Source of the DNA: Limnohabitans sp. Rim47
Lineage (GTDB): Bacteria > Pseudomonadota > Gammaproteobacteria > Burkholderiales > Burkholderiaceae_C
Direction: 5' to 3'
NCBI RefSeq assembly: GCF_001517545.1
Contig: NZ_FBYA01000001.1
Coordinates: 652,929-716,928 of the forward strand
DNA: 64,000 nt
Within the stretch, counting starts at the first letter, position 1; every line of letters starts with the position of its first letter. Below, piece by piece: positions 53,373-62,415 of this stretch. The notes under the pieces are model-generated. The model was given only the letters and a program-made list of their open reading frames with translations, had not been told where the DNA came from and searched no databases. A program made the position numbers and the translations under genes.

Positions 53373-53398
53373 TGAAGGCCGTATCAAAACGGCCTTCA
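53373..53398. terminator. Hairpin between convergent greA and yhbY
   Basis: TGAAGGCCGT (53373-53382) pairs perfectly with ACGGCCTTCA (53389-53398). A short T-rich tail is on the - strand side, suiting yhbY better than greA. Confidence 0.6.
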
Positions 53399-53431
53399 AA
53401 GTGGTTTGAGCTTGTTCAGACAGGAAGCGTA

Positions 53432-53905
53432 TCAGTCGTGGCGGCCTTTTTTGACTGATTTTTGCTTGGGCTTTGCCCGTTTGATTTGACCGCCGGCCGC
53501 CAGGCGTTGGTTGCCCAACACACGAACAGTTTTGACTTCGGGGCGTTGACCACCGCGTGAGCTGTATTTGAGAATCTTGAAATCGCGTGGGCCGGCTTTA
53601 CGGTCCTCGTCAACCTCTTTGATTTTCTCGGGCTGAGGGCGCCAGAGGATCAGCAATTTGCCGATGTGCTGGATAGGCGCAGCATTGAGTTGGTCAGCGA
53701 GTTGTGCAAACATGGCTTCGCGCGCAGCGCGATCGTCGCCCAGAACCCTGATTTTGATCAGGCCATGGGCGTTCAGTGCCGCTTCGGTTTCCTTGACGAC
53801 AGCAGGAGTCAGGCCATCGCCCCCGATCATGACGACCGGATCCAGGTGATGGGCATCGGCGCGAAAAACTTTGCGCTCGGAAGGTGTGAGTTGTATTTGG
53901 GGCAT
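53432..53905 (-). CDS. yhbY: YhbY-family (CRS1/YhbY) RNA-binding protein
   Basis: A 157-residue protein with the CRM RNA-binding fold: LTPSERKVFRADAHHLDPVVMIGGDGLTPAV and LIKIRVLGDD, and a GKLLILWRP strand. The C-terminal 55 residues, rich in Lys/Arg/Gln, are longer than E. coli YhbY (97 residues). YhbY acts in 50S subunit assembly. It is divergent from rlmE with 31 bases between the starts, so the promoters must overlap. Confidence 0.9.
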   Translation of the reverse strand: MPQIQLTPSERKVFRADAHHLDPVVMIGGDGLTPAVVKETEAALNAHGLIKIRVLGDDRAAREAMFAQLADQLNAAPIQHIGKLLILWRPQPEKIKEVDEDRKAGPRDFKILKYSSRGGQRPEVKTVRVLGNQRLAAGGQIKRAKPKQKSVKKGRHD

Positions 53906-53936
53906 CCCCGTATTATCCCCGCAAGGACGCAGAAGA

Positions 53937-54599
53937 ATGAAAGTCAAAACCAAAAGTAAAAAGGTGAACAAAGCCTGGTTGAACGACCATGTGAATGACA
54001 CCTACGTCAAACTGGCCCTGAGAGAGGGTTATCGGGCACGGGCTGCCTATAAATTGAAAGAGATCGATGAAACGCTCGGTTTGATCCGTCCGGGCAATCT
54101 GGTGGTCGATCTTGGCTCGGCGCCTGGCGCTTGGAGTCAATACCTGCGCAGACGTCTGTCGCCCGATGGTGCGGCGGTGGGGGCGCTCAATGGGACCATC
54201 ATCGCGCTGGACCTTTTGCCGATGGCCCCTGTGGAAGGGGTTCAGTTTATCCAAGGGGATTTCCGGGAAAACGAGGTGGCCACTTTGCTTGAGGCCGCGT
54301 TACAGGGCCGTCAGGCGGATGTGGTTGTGTCAGACATGGCTCCCAATTTGTCGGGCATTGAGTCTTCGGATGCAGCCCGCATCACGCATTTGATCGAGTT
54401 GGCTGTCGAGTTTGCCCAAAATCACATGAAACCCGACGGTGCTCTGGTGGTCAAAGTCTTTCATGGCAGTGGTTACAGCCAAATTGTGAAAATGTTCAAA
54501 GAGACCTTCAAGGTGGTCAAGCCCATCAAGCCCAAAGCCTCGCGCGACAAGTCCTCTGAGACTTTTTTGGTGGGCATGGGGCTTATCGGTCAGCTTTGA
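53937..54599 (+). CDS. rlmE: 23S rRNA 2'-O-ribose U2552 methyltransferase
   Basis: A 220-residue FtsJ-family enzyme. LVVDLGSAPGAWSQYL is the SAM motif, VVSDMAPNLSG and the K-D-K-E tetrad lysines (LVVKVFHGSG) are present. It starts at the ATG at 53937. rlmE-ftsH is a conserved pair, and yhbY is the usual divergent neighbour. Confidence 0.95.
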   Translation: MKVKTKSKKVNKAWLNDHVNDTYVKLALREGYRARAAYKLKEIDETLGLIRPGNLVVDLGSAPGAWSQYLRRRLSPDGAAVGALNGTIIALDLLPMAPVEGVQFIQGDFRENEVATLLEAALQGRQADVVVSDMAPNLSGIESSDAARITHLIELAVEFAQNHMKPDGALVVKVFHGSGYSQIVKMFKETFKVVKPIKPKASRDKSSETFLVGMGLIGQL

Positions 54600-54705
54600 G
54601 GGGCTAATTCCTCTGTTTTTGAGGGCTAAAACTGCATCTCTGGCGTTTCGGTCCATGCCGCAGGCCTAGAATGAGAACAGTCATTTTTTTCGATTGGAGT
54701 GTCTC

Positions 54706-56622
54706 TTGAATAACCCTTGGTTTTCCAAAATTGCCGTTTGGATGGTGATTGCCATGGTGCTGTTCACCTTGTTCAAGCAGTTTGACAACCGTGGTGTCGC
54801 AGGTGCGAATGCCATTGGTTATTCTGACTTTCTAGAAGAGGTTCGCGGCAACCGGATCAAGAGCGCCACCATTTCCGAGAGCCCTGGTGGCACCGAAATT
54901 CTGGCTGTCACCAACGACGATCGTCGCATCAAGACCACGGCCACATATTTGGACCGCGGTTTGGTTGGCGATTTGATCAACAGTGGCGTCAAATTTGATG
55001 TCAAACCCCGCGAAGAAGGTTCCCTGCTCATGACCTTGTTGGTCAGCTGGGGTCCGATGTTGCTCTTGATCGGTGTCTGGGTGTACTTCATGCGCCAGAT
55101 GCAAGGCGGAGGCAAAGGCGGTGCCTTCAGTTTTGGCAAGTCCAAAGCACGCATGCTGGACGAAAACAACAACCAGGTCACCTTTGCTGACGTAGCCGGT
55201 TGCGATGAGGCCAAAGAAGAAGTCAAGGAAGTCGTCGATTTCCTGAAAGACCCTCAGCGGTTTCAGAAACTGGGCGGTCGTATCCCTCGTGGCCTGCTGC
55301 TTGTAGGCCCACCCGGCACCGGTAAAACACTGCTGGCCAAAGGCATCGCAGGCGAAGCCAAGGTGCCTTTTTTCAGTATCTCGGGTTCTGATTTTGTCGA
55401 GATGTTTGTCGGCGTGGGCGCAGCCCGCGTTCGTGACATGTTCGAAAACGCCAAAAAGAACGCGCCTTGCATCATCTTCATCGATGAAATCGATGCAGTT
55501 GGCCGTCAACGTGGTGCAGGCTTGGGCGGTGGCAATGACGAGCGTGAGCAAACCCTCAACCAGATGCTGGTGGAGATGGACGGCTTTGAGACCAATTTGG
55601 GTGTGATCGTGGTGGCCGCTACCAACCGACCAGACATTCTGGATGCCGCTTTGTTGCGTCCGGGCCGTTTTGACCGTCAGGTCTATGTGACGCTGCCCGA
55701 TATCCGTGGCCGTGAGCAAATTTTGAATGTGCATATGCGTAAGGTGCCTATTGGCCAAGACGTCAATGCCGGTGTGATTGCCCGTGGCACGCCTGGCATG
55801 AGTGGTGCTGATCTGGCCAACCTGTGCAACGAAGCTGCTTTGATGGCTGCGCGTCGCAATGCACGCGTGGTTGAGATGGTTGACTTCGAAAAAGCCAAAG
55901 ACAAGATCCTGATGGGGCCTGAGCGCAAGAGCATGGTCATGCCCGAAGAAGAGCGTCGCAACACGGCTTACCACGAAGCTGGCCACGCCTTGATCGGTAA
56001 ATTGTTGCCCAAGTGCGATCCGGTGCACAAAGTCACCATCATTCCCCGTGGCCGTGCCTTGGGTGTGACGATGAGCTTGCCTGAAAAGGACCGCTACAGT
56101 TACGACAAAGAATTCATGCTGAACCAGATCAGCATGTTGTTTGGTGGCCGCATTGCCGAAGAGGTGTTCATGCACCAGATGACCACCGGTGCCAGCAACG
56201 ACTTTGAGCGAGCCACCTCGATTGCCCGAGACATGGTCATGCGTTACGGCATGACGGATGCTTTGGGCCCGATGGTGTATGCCGAAAACGAAGGCGAAGT
56301 GTTCTTGGGCCGATCGGTGACCAAGACCACCAACATGAGCGAATCCACCATGCAAAAGGTGGACATGGAAGTGCGTCGCATCATCGACGAGCAGTACAGT
56401 TTGGCCCGTCGGCTCATTGAAGAGCACAGCGCCCAGATGCACGCCATGGCCAAAGCCTTGCTGGAGTGGGAAACCATCGACAAGGACCAGATCGATGACA
56501 TCATGGCCGGGCGCGACCCCATGCCGCCCAAAGACTGGACGCCTCGTACACCACCCTCCGGCGGCGGCAGCGGCGGCGGTACCCCTGAGGTTCAAGCAGA
56601 GCCAGCGACCACGGCAGCTTGA
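54706..56622 (+). CDS. ftsH: ATP-dependent zinc metalloprotease FtsH
   Basis: A 638-residue membrane AAA+ protease. Two helices (about residues 5-22 and 108-127) flank a periplasmic domain; Walker A GPPGTGKT (about 200), Walker B IIFIDEID, the SRH arginines, and zinc site HEAGH (about 424) follow. The C-terminus is Gly/Ser-rich. The TTG at 54706 (MNNPWFSK) has TTGGAG ahead; an upstream TTG is that site itself. It degrades LpxC and membrane proteins, linking it to lipid A control. A TAGAAT box lies at 54667. Confidence 0.96.
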   Translation: MNNPWFSKIAVWMVIAMVLFTLFKQFDNRGVAGANAIGYSDFLEEVRGNRIKSATISESPGGTEILAVTNDDRRIKTTATYLDRGLVGDLINSGVKFDVKPREEGSLLMTLLVSWGPMLLLIGVWVYFMRQMQGGGKGGAFSFGKSKARMLDENNNQVTFADVAGCDEAKEEVKEVVDFLKDPQRFQKLGGRIPRGLLLVGPPGTGKTLLAKGIAGEAKVPFFSISGSDFVEMFVGVGAARVRDMFENAKKNAPCIIFIDEIDAVGRQRGAGLGGGNDEREQTLNQMLVEMDGFETNLGVIVVAATNRPDILDAALLRPGRFDRQVYVTLPDIRGREQILNVHMRKVPIGQDVNAGVIARGTPGMSGADLANLCNEAALMAARRNARVVEMVDFEKAKDKILMGPERKSMVMPEEERRNTAYHEAGHALIGKLLPKCDPVHKVTIIPRGRALGVTMSLPEKDRYSYDKEFMLNQISMLFGGRIAEEVFMHQMTTGASNDFERATSIARDMVMRYGMTDALGPMVYAENEGEVFLGRSVTKTTNMSESTMQKVDMEVRRIIDEQYSLARRLIEEHSAQMHAMAKALLEWETIDKDQIDDIMAGRDPMPPKDWTPRTPPSGGGSGGGTPEVQAEPATTAA

Positions 56623-56646
56623 TTTTTCAAGATCGGTGTCACAAGA

Positions 56647-56670
56647 GCGGGGCCTTCGGGCTCCGTTTTT
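56647..56670 (+). terminator. Hairpin between ftsH and folP
   Basis: CGGGGCC (56648-56654) pairs with GGCTCCG (56659-56665, one G-T), followed by TTTTT. It is likely a terminator of ftsH. Confidence 0.65.
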
Positions 56671-56685
56671 CATGGAAGAAGCCAC

Positions 56686-57573
56686 ATGGAAGCTGAAAAA
56701 ACTGGACCGCACCGCGCCACGCGTTGGCAGACCACGCGGTTTGATTTGGACCTCTCTCGTCCTTGGGTTATGGGTATTGTGAATGTCACACCCGATTCTT
56801 TCTCTGACGGGGGTCAGCACGGTGAAGCGACACAGGCTTTGCTGCATGCCGAGCAATTGCTGCGCGATGGCGCTGGCATTTTGGATGTGGGTGGCGAGTC
56901 CACGCGGCCAGGCGCAGAACCAGTGCCTTTATCGCAAGAGTTAGCGCGCCTTGTCCCGTTTTTGAAAGAAGCGGTTCGTTGGCAAGTGCCGATATCGGTA
57001 GACACTTACAAGCCTGAAGTGATGCAGGTGGTGCTGGATCTGGGCGTCGACATCGTCAATGACATTTGGGCTTTGCGCCAGCCGGGGGCTGAGCGTGTGA
57101 TTGCCGCGCATCCCGCTTGTGGCGTGTGTTTGATGCACATGCACCGAGAACCTCAAACCATGCAAATGCAGACCATGACCGGGGACGTGCTGGCCGAGGT
57201 CGCTGCTTTCTTGAAAGGGCGCGTCGAATCACTCACCGCCCAGGGCATTGCGTCATCCAGATTGATGCTCGATCCCGGTATCGGGTTCGGCAAAACCGTG
57301 GCGCAGAACTTCCAGTTGCTCGCCAGGCAGTCCGAATTGTTGCGTTTGGGTTATCCGGTTCTGGCGGGTTGGTCCCGCAAATCTTCTTTGGGCGCGGCGT
57401 TGAGTGATCAGGAGCAGATCCCTGAGCCCGCGCAACGCCAAGCCGCCAGTGTGGCCGCCGCTTTGTTGGCGGTAGACAGGGGCTCTCGTGTGGTGCGCGT
57501 GCACGACGTGAAGCCAACGGTGGATGCACTCAAAGTCTGGCAGGCCATGCAGTCTCATATCGGTGTGGACTAA
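56686..57573 (+). CDS. folP: Dihydropteroate synthase
   Basis: A 295-residue TIM-barrel enzyme of folate synthesis, the sulfonamide target. MGIVNVTPDSFSDGG (near residue 29), GGESTRPGA, DIVNDIWALR, MLDPGIGFGKTVAQN and AGWSRKSSLG are family hallmarks. The ATG at 56686 is preceded by a GGAAG-like site. It sits in the conserved ftsH-folP-glmM order. Confidence 0.96.
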   Translation: MEAEKTGPHRATRWQTTRFDLDLSRPWVMGIVNVTPDSFSDGGQHGEATQALLHAEQLLRDGAGILDVGGESTRPGAEPVPLSQELARLVPFLKEAVRWQVPISVDTYKPEVMQVVLDLGVDIVNDIWALRQPGAERVIAAHPACGVCLMHMHREPQTMQMQTMTGDVLAEVAAFLKGRVESLTAQGIASSRLMLDPGIGFGKTVAQNFQLLARQSELLRLGYPVLAGWSRKSSLGAALSDQEQIPEPAQRQAASVAAALLAVDRGSRVVRVHDVKPTVDALKVWQAMQSHIGVD

Positions 57574-57660
57574 ACCGCTGGATATTCTCTTTTGTCAGGA
57601 TGGTTGCCCGATCCGGCCGCTAGAATTCTTTGACTTATTAAAAATACAAGGATGGTGAGC

Positions 57661-58989
57661 ATGGCGCGTCAATATTTTGGCACGGACGGCATTCGGGGCA
57701 CTGTTGGTCAAAGCCCCATCACGCCCGATTTCATTTTGCGTTTGGCGCATGCAGTCGGTCGTGTTTTGAAAGCTCAAGAGGCGCACCCGGTGGTGCTGAT
57801 CGGAAAAGACACCCGAATTTCTGGTTACATGTTGGAAAGTGCGCTGGAATCCGGTTTCAACTCGGCAGGGGTTGATGTGGTGTTGTTGGGGCCTGTGCCC
57901 ACGCCAGCGGTGGCGTATTTGACCCGTGCGCAGCGGGCATCTTTGGGTGTGGTGATCAGCGCAAGCCACAACCCGTTTGCCGACAACGGCATCAAGTTTT
58001 TCAGCGCCCAAGGCAAAAAACTGTCCGATGCTTGGGAAGAAACCGTCGAGGCGACCTTGCTGGAAGACCCGGTTTGGGTGGACTCTGCAGCTTTGGGTAA
58101 AACCCGGCGTTTGGACGACGCAGCGGGTCGTTACATTGAGTTTTGCAAGAGCACCTTCTCAAATGATTTGACCCTCAAGGGCTTGAAGATTGTGGTTGAC
58201 GCTGCCCATGGCGCGGCTTACCAAATCGCGCCTAAGGTTTTCCACGAGTTGGGTGCTGAGGTGATCGCGATCGGCTGCGCCCCGGACGGCCTGAACATCA
58301 ACAAAGGCGTGGGCGCCACGCACCCTGAGGCTTTGGTGCAAGCCGTCAAAGACCAAGGCGCTGATTACGGCATCGCACTTGATGGGGATGCTGACCGCCT
58401 GCAATTCGTGGATGCAACAGGCCGATTGTTCAACGGCGATGAGTTGTTGTACCTCATGGTCGCAGACCGATTGGCCAGAGACGAAGCTGTGCCGGGTGCT
58501 GTGGGCACTTTGATGACCAACTTGGCGGTCGAGATGGCACTGAAGCAACGCGGTGTGCAATTTGTGCGGGCCAAGGTGGGTGACCGTTATGTGTTGGAGG
58601 TCTTGCACGACAAGGGTTGGTTGCTGGGTGGCGAGGGCTCAGGCCATCTCTTGGCTTTGGACAAACACACCACAGGCGATGGCTTGGTCAGTGCTTTGCA
58701 GGTTTTGCAAGCCTGTGTGGGCAGCGGGCAGACCATGGCCCAATTGCTGGAGGGCATCACGCTGTTCCCGCAAACATTGATCAATGTGCGTTTGACACCG
58801 GGCTTTGATTGGCAAGGCCATCAGCCTTTGTGGGATGCCACTCGGGCCGCAGAGTCCGAGTTGGGTGATACCGGCCGGGTCTTGATCCGGGCCAGTGGTA
58901 CCGAGCCTTTGGTGCGGGTCATGGTCGAGGCGCGTGATGCGGTGCAAGCACGTCAGTGCGCCGAACGGATTGCGGCAACTTTGGCGTGA
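57661..58989 (+). CDS. glmM: Phosphoglucosamine mutase
   Basis: A 442-residue phosphohexomutase that turns glucosamine-6-phosphate into glucosamine-1-phosphate, the source of UDP-GlcNAc for peptidoglycan and lipid A. The phosphoserine motif is VVISASHNPFADNG (near residue 102), and the metal loop LDGDADR is intact. I chose the ATG at 57661 (MARQYFGTDG) with AAGGA nine bases ahead; ATG 57652 is an alternative. Confidence 0.96.
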   Translation: MARQYFGTDGIRGTVGQSPITPDFILRLAHAVGRVLKAQEAHPVVLIGKDTRISGYMLESALESGFNSAGVDVVLLGPVPTPAVAYLTRAQRASLGVVISASHNPFADNGIKFFSAQGKKLSDAWEETVEATLLEDPVWVDSAALGKTRRLDDAAGRYIEFCKSTFSNDLTLKGLKIVVDAAHGAAYQIAPKVFHELGAEVIAIGCAPDGLNINKGVGATHPEALVQAVKDQGADYGIALDGDADRLQFVDATGRLFNGDELLYLMVADRLARDEAVPGAVGTLMTNLAVEMALKQRGVQFVRAKVGDRYVLEVLHDKGWLLGGEGSGHLLALDKHTTGDGLVSALQVLQACVGSGQTMAQLLEGITLFPQTLINVRLTPGFDWQGHQPLWDATRAAESELGDTGRVLIRASGTEPLVRVMVEARDAVQARQCAERIAATLA

Positions 58990-59036
58990 TCTGGCCGCCC
59001 CAGTGGCCGATGTGACACGGGGTGCCCATGCCTCTT

Positions 59037-59888
59037 TCAGTAAATCAGCCGCTCTGGTTTGATTTCCTGAAGGATGGTGGTGGCGATCTCTTCGATCGAC
59101 TTGGTGGTGGTCGACAGCCAGCGGATGCCGGAGCGGCGCATCATGGCTTCCCCTTCTGAGACTTCCATGCGGCAATTTTCCAGGCTGGCATAACGCGAGT
59201 TGGGTCTGCGCTCTGCGCGGATTTCGGCCAGGCGATCTGGATGGATGCTCAGGCCGAAGATTTTTTTGCGGTGCGGAACCAGGGCTGGTGGCAATTGCTT
59301 GCGGTCAAAGTCTTCAGGAATTAAGGGGTAGTTGGCGGCTTTCAGGCCGTGCTGCATGGCCAAGTACAAGCTGGTCGGGGTTTTGCCGCTTCGGCTCACA
59401 CCGACCAAAATCACATCCGCCGATTCCAAGTCGCGATTGGATTGACCATCGTCATGGGCCAGTGAGAAGTTGATGGCCTCGATGCGGTCGTGGTATTCCT
59501 TGCTTTTGCTCACATCCGAAAAACGGCCGACCCGGTGGTGCGACTTGATGCCCAGCTCGTTTTCCAGCGGGTTCACAAAGGTGCCAAACATGTCCAGCAA
59601 CATGCCTTGGCAATGCTCTTGCAGCACTTTGAGCACGTCCATGTTCACCAAGGTGGTGAATACGATGGGTTTGCTGCCCTCGGTATCGGCGGTGTGGTTG
59701 ATCTGCCTGACCGCTTGGTGCGCCTTGTCGATGGTGTCGGTGAAAGGCAGGCGCACATGCCGCGTCTTCATGTCGAACTGGGCCAGGATGGCGTTGCCAA
59801 AAGTCTCAGCGGTGATGCCGGTGCCGTCAGAGACGAAAAAAACAGTGCGTTTGGACATGGATGCAAAAATTTCAAATGAAGGCGGCAT
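59037..59888 (-). CDS. ppsR: PEP synthase regulatory protein (kinase and pyrophosphorylase)
   Basis: A 283-residue DUF299 protein that inactivates PpsA by ADP-dependent phosphorylation and reactivates it by phosphate-dependent removal. VFFVSDGTGITAETFGNAIL and the P-loop VGVSRSGKTPTSLYLA are visible. An AGGGGG ribosome site favours the ATG at 59888 (MPPSFEIF); a start at 59858 (MSKRTVFF) fits the usual length better. It is divergent from its target ppsA. Confidence 0.92.
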   Translation of the reverse strand: MPPSFEIFASMSKRTVFFVSDGTGITAETFGNAILAQFDMKTRHVRLPFTDTIDKAHQAVRQINHTADTEGSKPIVFTTLVNMDVLKVLQEHCQGMLLDMFGTFVNPLENELGIKSHHRVGRFSDVSKSKEYHDRIEAINFSLAHDDGQSNRDLESADVILVGVSRSGKTPTSLYLAMQHGLKAANYPLIPEDFDRKQLPPALVPHRKKIFGLSIHPDRLAEIRAERRPNSRYASLENCRMEVSEGEAMMRRSGIRWLSTTTKSIEEIATTILQEIKPERLIY

Positions 59889-60002
59889 CAAGCCCCCTAA
59901 AATGATTTGATTATCCATGGCACCTCACTCGGCGGTTGAATTCAAAGAACAACAAAACCCCGTCCTGACCCATGGAGCTCGGTTTTAACTTTGGAGCTTT
60001 GC

Positions 60003-62393
60003 ATGTCTGATCTTTTCAGTGAGACCGCCTTGGTCGTTCCCTTTGAGCAATTGCGCATGACCGATGTGGAGTCGGTCGGTGGCAAAAACGCCAGCTTGGG
60101 GGAGATGATTTCCCAATTGCCCTCGGGCGTGCGGGTGCCGACGGGTTTTGCCACCACTGCCCATGCTTTTCGGCAGTTTCTGGCTTTTGGCGGCTTGACC
60201 GAGCGCATCAACGCCCGCTTGGACGTGCTGGACACAGACGATGTCCGCGCTTTGGCCGCAGCGGGTGCAGAAATCCGCGCCATGGTCGAAGCCCAGCCTT
60301 TTCCTGCCGATTTGGAGCAAGCCATTCGCGAGGCGTTTGTCCGCCTGCAAGGCAGCAACCCCGAGGCTTCTTTTGCGGTGCGATCTTCGGCTACCGCCGA
60401 AGACTTGCCGGACGCTTCATTTGCCGGTCAGCAAGAGACTTTTTTGAACGTGGTCGGCATCGATGATGTGCTGCACAAAATGAAAGAGGTGTTTGCGTCT
60501 TTGTACAACGACCGCGCCATCAGCTACCGCGTGCACAAAGGGTTCGCACACGCTGATGTGGCCTTGTCGGCAGGCGTGCAACGCATGGTGCGCTCCGATT
60601 TGGGCGCTGCAGGGGTCATGTTCACCATCGACACCGAGTCGGGCTTTGAAGACGTGGTGTTCATCACCTCCAGCTATGGCTTGGGCGAGACTGTGGTGCA
60701 GGGCGCGGTGAACCCGGATGAGTTCTATGTGCACAAGCCCATGTTGGCGGCGGGCAAGCGATGTGTCATCCGACGCAATCTGGGCTCTAAATTGATCGAG
60801 ATGGTGTTTGCCACGCCAGAAGAAAAAGCGGCTTCGGGCAAGCTGGTCAAAACCACCGATGTGCCCACTGAGTTGCGCAACCGCTACAGCCTGACCGATG
60901 ACGAGGTTGAGCAGTTGGCCCGTTATGCCGTGGTCATCGAGCAGCACTACGGTCGCCCGATGGACATCGAGTGGGGCAAAGACGGCACGGATGGTCTTTT
61001 GTACATCCTGCAAGCACGTCCTGAAACCGTGAAAAGCCAGGCCAAAGGCACGCCCGAGCTGCGTTACAAGCTCAAAGGCAAAAGCACCATCTTGGCCGAG
61101 GGCAGGGCGATCGGCCAAAAGATCGGCACGGGCCCTGTGCGCTTGGTGCATCACATCAGCGAGATGGACAAGGTTCAACCCGGCGACGTGCTGGTGACCG
61201 ACATGACCGACCCTAATTGGGAACCCGTGATGAAGCGGGCCAGCGCCATTGTCACCAACCGGGGCGGTCGCACCTGCCATGCGGCCATCATTGCGCGTGA
61301 GTTGGGCATTCCTGCCGTGGTGGGCTGCGGCAACGCCACAGAACAGCTGAAAGAGGGCACCTTGGTCACCGTCAGCTGTGCCGAGGGCGATACCGGGCAC
61401 ATTTACGATGGCTTGCTGGAAACTGAAATCAGCGAAATCCAGCGCGGCGTGTTGCCCGAGATCAAAACCAAAATCATGATGAACGTGGGCAATCCCCAGT
61501 TGGCGTTTGACTTTGCCCAGTTGCCCAACGCGGGCGTGGGCCTGGCGCGTCTGGAGTTCATCATCAACAACAACATCGGTGTGCATCCCAAGGCGATCCT
61601 TGATTACCCCGCCATCGATGCCGATTTGAAGAAAGCCGTGGAATCGGTGGCCCGTGGCCATGCGTCACCCCGTGCGTTTTATGTCGATAAAGTGGCCGAA
61701 GGTGTGGCCAGCATCGCGGCGGCTTTTTGGCCCAAGCCCGTCATCGTGCGTTTGTCGGATTTCAAGAGCAACGAATACCGCAAGCTCATTGGTGGCAGCC
61801 GCTACGAGCCGGAAGAAGAAAACCCAATGCTGGGTTTCCGTGGCGCTGCGCGTTACATCAGCGCAGATTTTGGCGAGGCATTTGCCATGGAATGCGAAGC
61901 GATCAAACGCGTGCGTGGCGAGATGGGATTGACCAACGTCCAGATCATGGTGCCGTTTGTTCGCACCTTGGGTCAGGCCGAAAAGGTCACCAAACTGCTG
62001 GCCACCCAAGGTTTGCGTCGTGGCGAACACGATCTCAAGGTCATCATGATGTGCGAAGTGCCCAGCAACGCCATCCTGGCTGAACAATTCCTTGAGTTTT
62101 TCGATGGATTTTCAATCGGCTCCAACGATCTGACACAGCTTACTTTGGGCCTTGATCGTGACTCTGGCCTGGAATTGCTGGCCATGGACTTTGACGAACG
62201 CGACCCTGCTGTGACCGCCTTGATTGAGCAAGCGATCAAGGCCTGCCTGGCCAAAGGAAAGTACATCGGTATCTGCGGACAGGGCCCCAGTGATCACCCT
62301 GATTTCGCGCGCTGGTTGATGGACAAGGGCATCAGCTCCATCTCGCTCAACCCTGACACAGTGATCGAAACCTGGACCAATCTGGGTCGCTGA
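60003..62393 (+). CDS. ppsA: Phosphoenolpyruvate synthase
   Basis: A 796-residue enzyme converting pyruvate and ATP to PEP, AMP and phosphate, for gluconeogenesis. The N-terminal nucleotide-binding domain has VGGKNASLGEM and SFAVRSSATAEDLPDASFAGQQETFLN; the swivel His is near residue 426 in NRGGRTCHAAIIARELGIPAVVG; the C-terminal PEP domain has GIGSNDLTQL-like IGSNDLTQLTLGLDRDS and the Cys-containing GICGQGPSDHP. The ATG at 60003 has a TTGGAG site. Confidence 0.97.
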   Translation: MSDLFSETALVVPFEQLRMTDVESVGGKNASLGEMISQLPSGVRVPTGFATTAHAFRQFLAFGGLTERINARLDVLDTDDVRALAAAGAEIRAMVEAQPFPADLEQAIREAFVRLQGSNPEASFAVRSSATAEDLPDASFAGQQETFLNVVGIDDVLHKMKEVFASLYNDRAISYRVHKGFAHADVALSAGVQRMVRSDLGAAGVMFTIDTESGFEDVVFITSSYGLGETVVQGAVNPDEFYVHKPMLAAGKRCVIRRNLGSKLIEMVFATPEEKAASGKLVKTTDVPTELRNRYSLTDDEVEQLARYAVVIEQHYGRPMDIEWGKDGTDGLLYILQARPETVKSQAKGTPELRYKLKGKSTILAEGRAIGQKIGTGPVRLVHHISEMDKVQPGDVLVTDMTDPNWEPVMKRASAIVTNRGGRTCHAAIIARELGIPAVVGCGNATEQLKEGTLVTVSCAEGDTGHIYDGLLETEISEIQRGVLPEIKTKIMMNVGNPQLAFDFAQLPNAGVGLARLEFIINNNIGVHPKAILDYPAIDADLKKAVESVARGHASPRAFYVDKVAEGVASIAAAFWPKPVIVRLSDFKSNEYRKLIGGSRYEPEEENPMLGFRGAARYISADFGEAFAMECEAIKRVRGEMGLTNVQIMVPFVRTLGQAEKVTKLLATQGLRRGEHDLKVIMMCEVPSNAILAEQFLEFFDGFSIGSNDLTQLTLGLDRDSGLELLAMDFDERDPAVTALIEQAIKACLAKGKYIGICGQGPSDHPDFARWLMDKGISSISLNPDTVIETWTNLGR

Positions 62394-62415
62394 TTTTTCA
62401 ATCCTGGGCCTTGCG

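Noticed and set aside
54832..56856. A 674-codon open frame antisense to ftsH
   Set aside because: It is a shadow of GC-rich codon use: no protein family resemblance, and ftsH on the other strand is unquestionable. The same holds for the 797-codon frame antisense to alaS (3511-5904).
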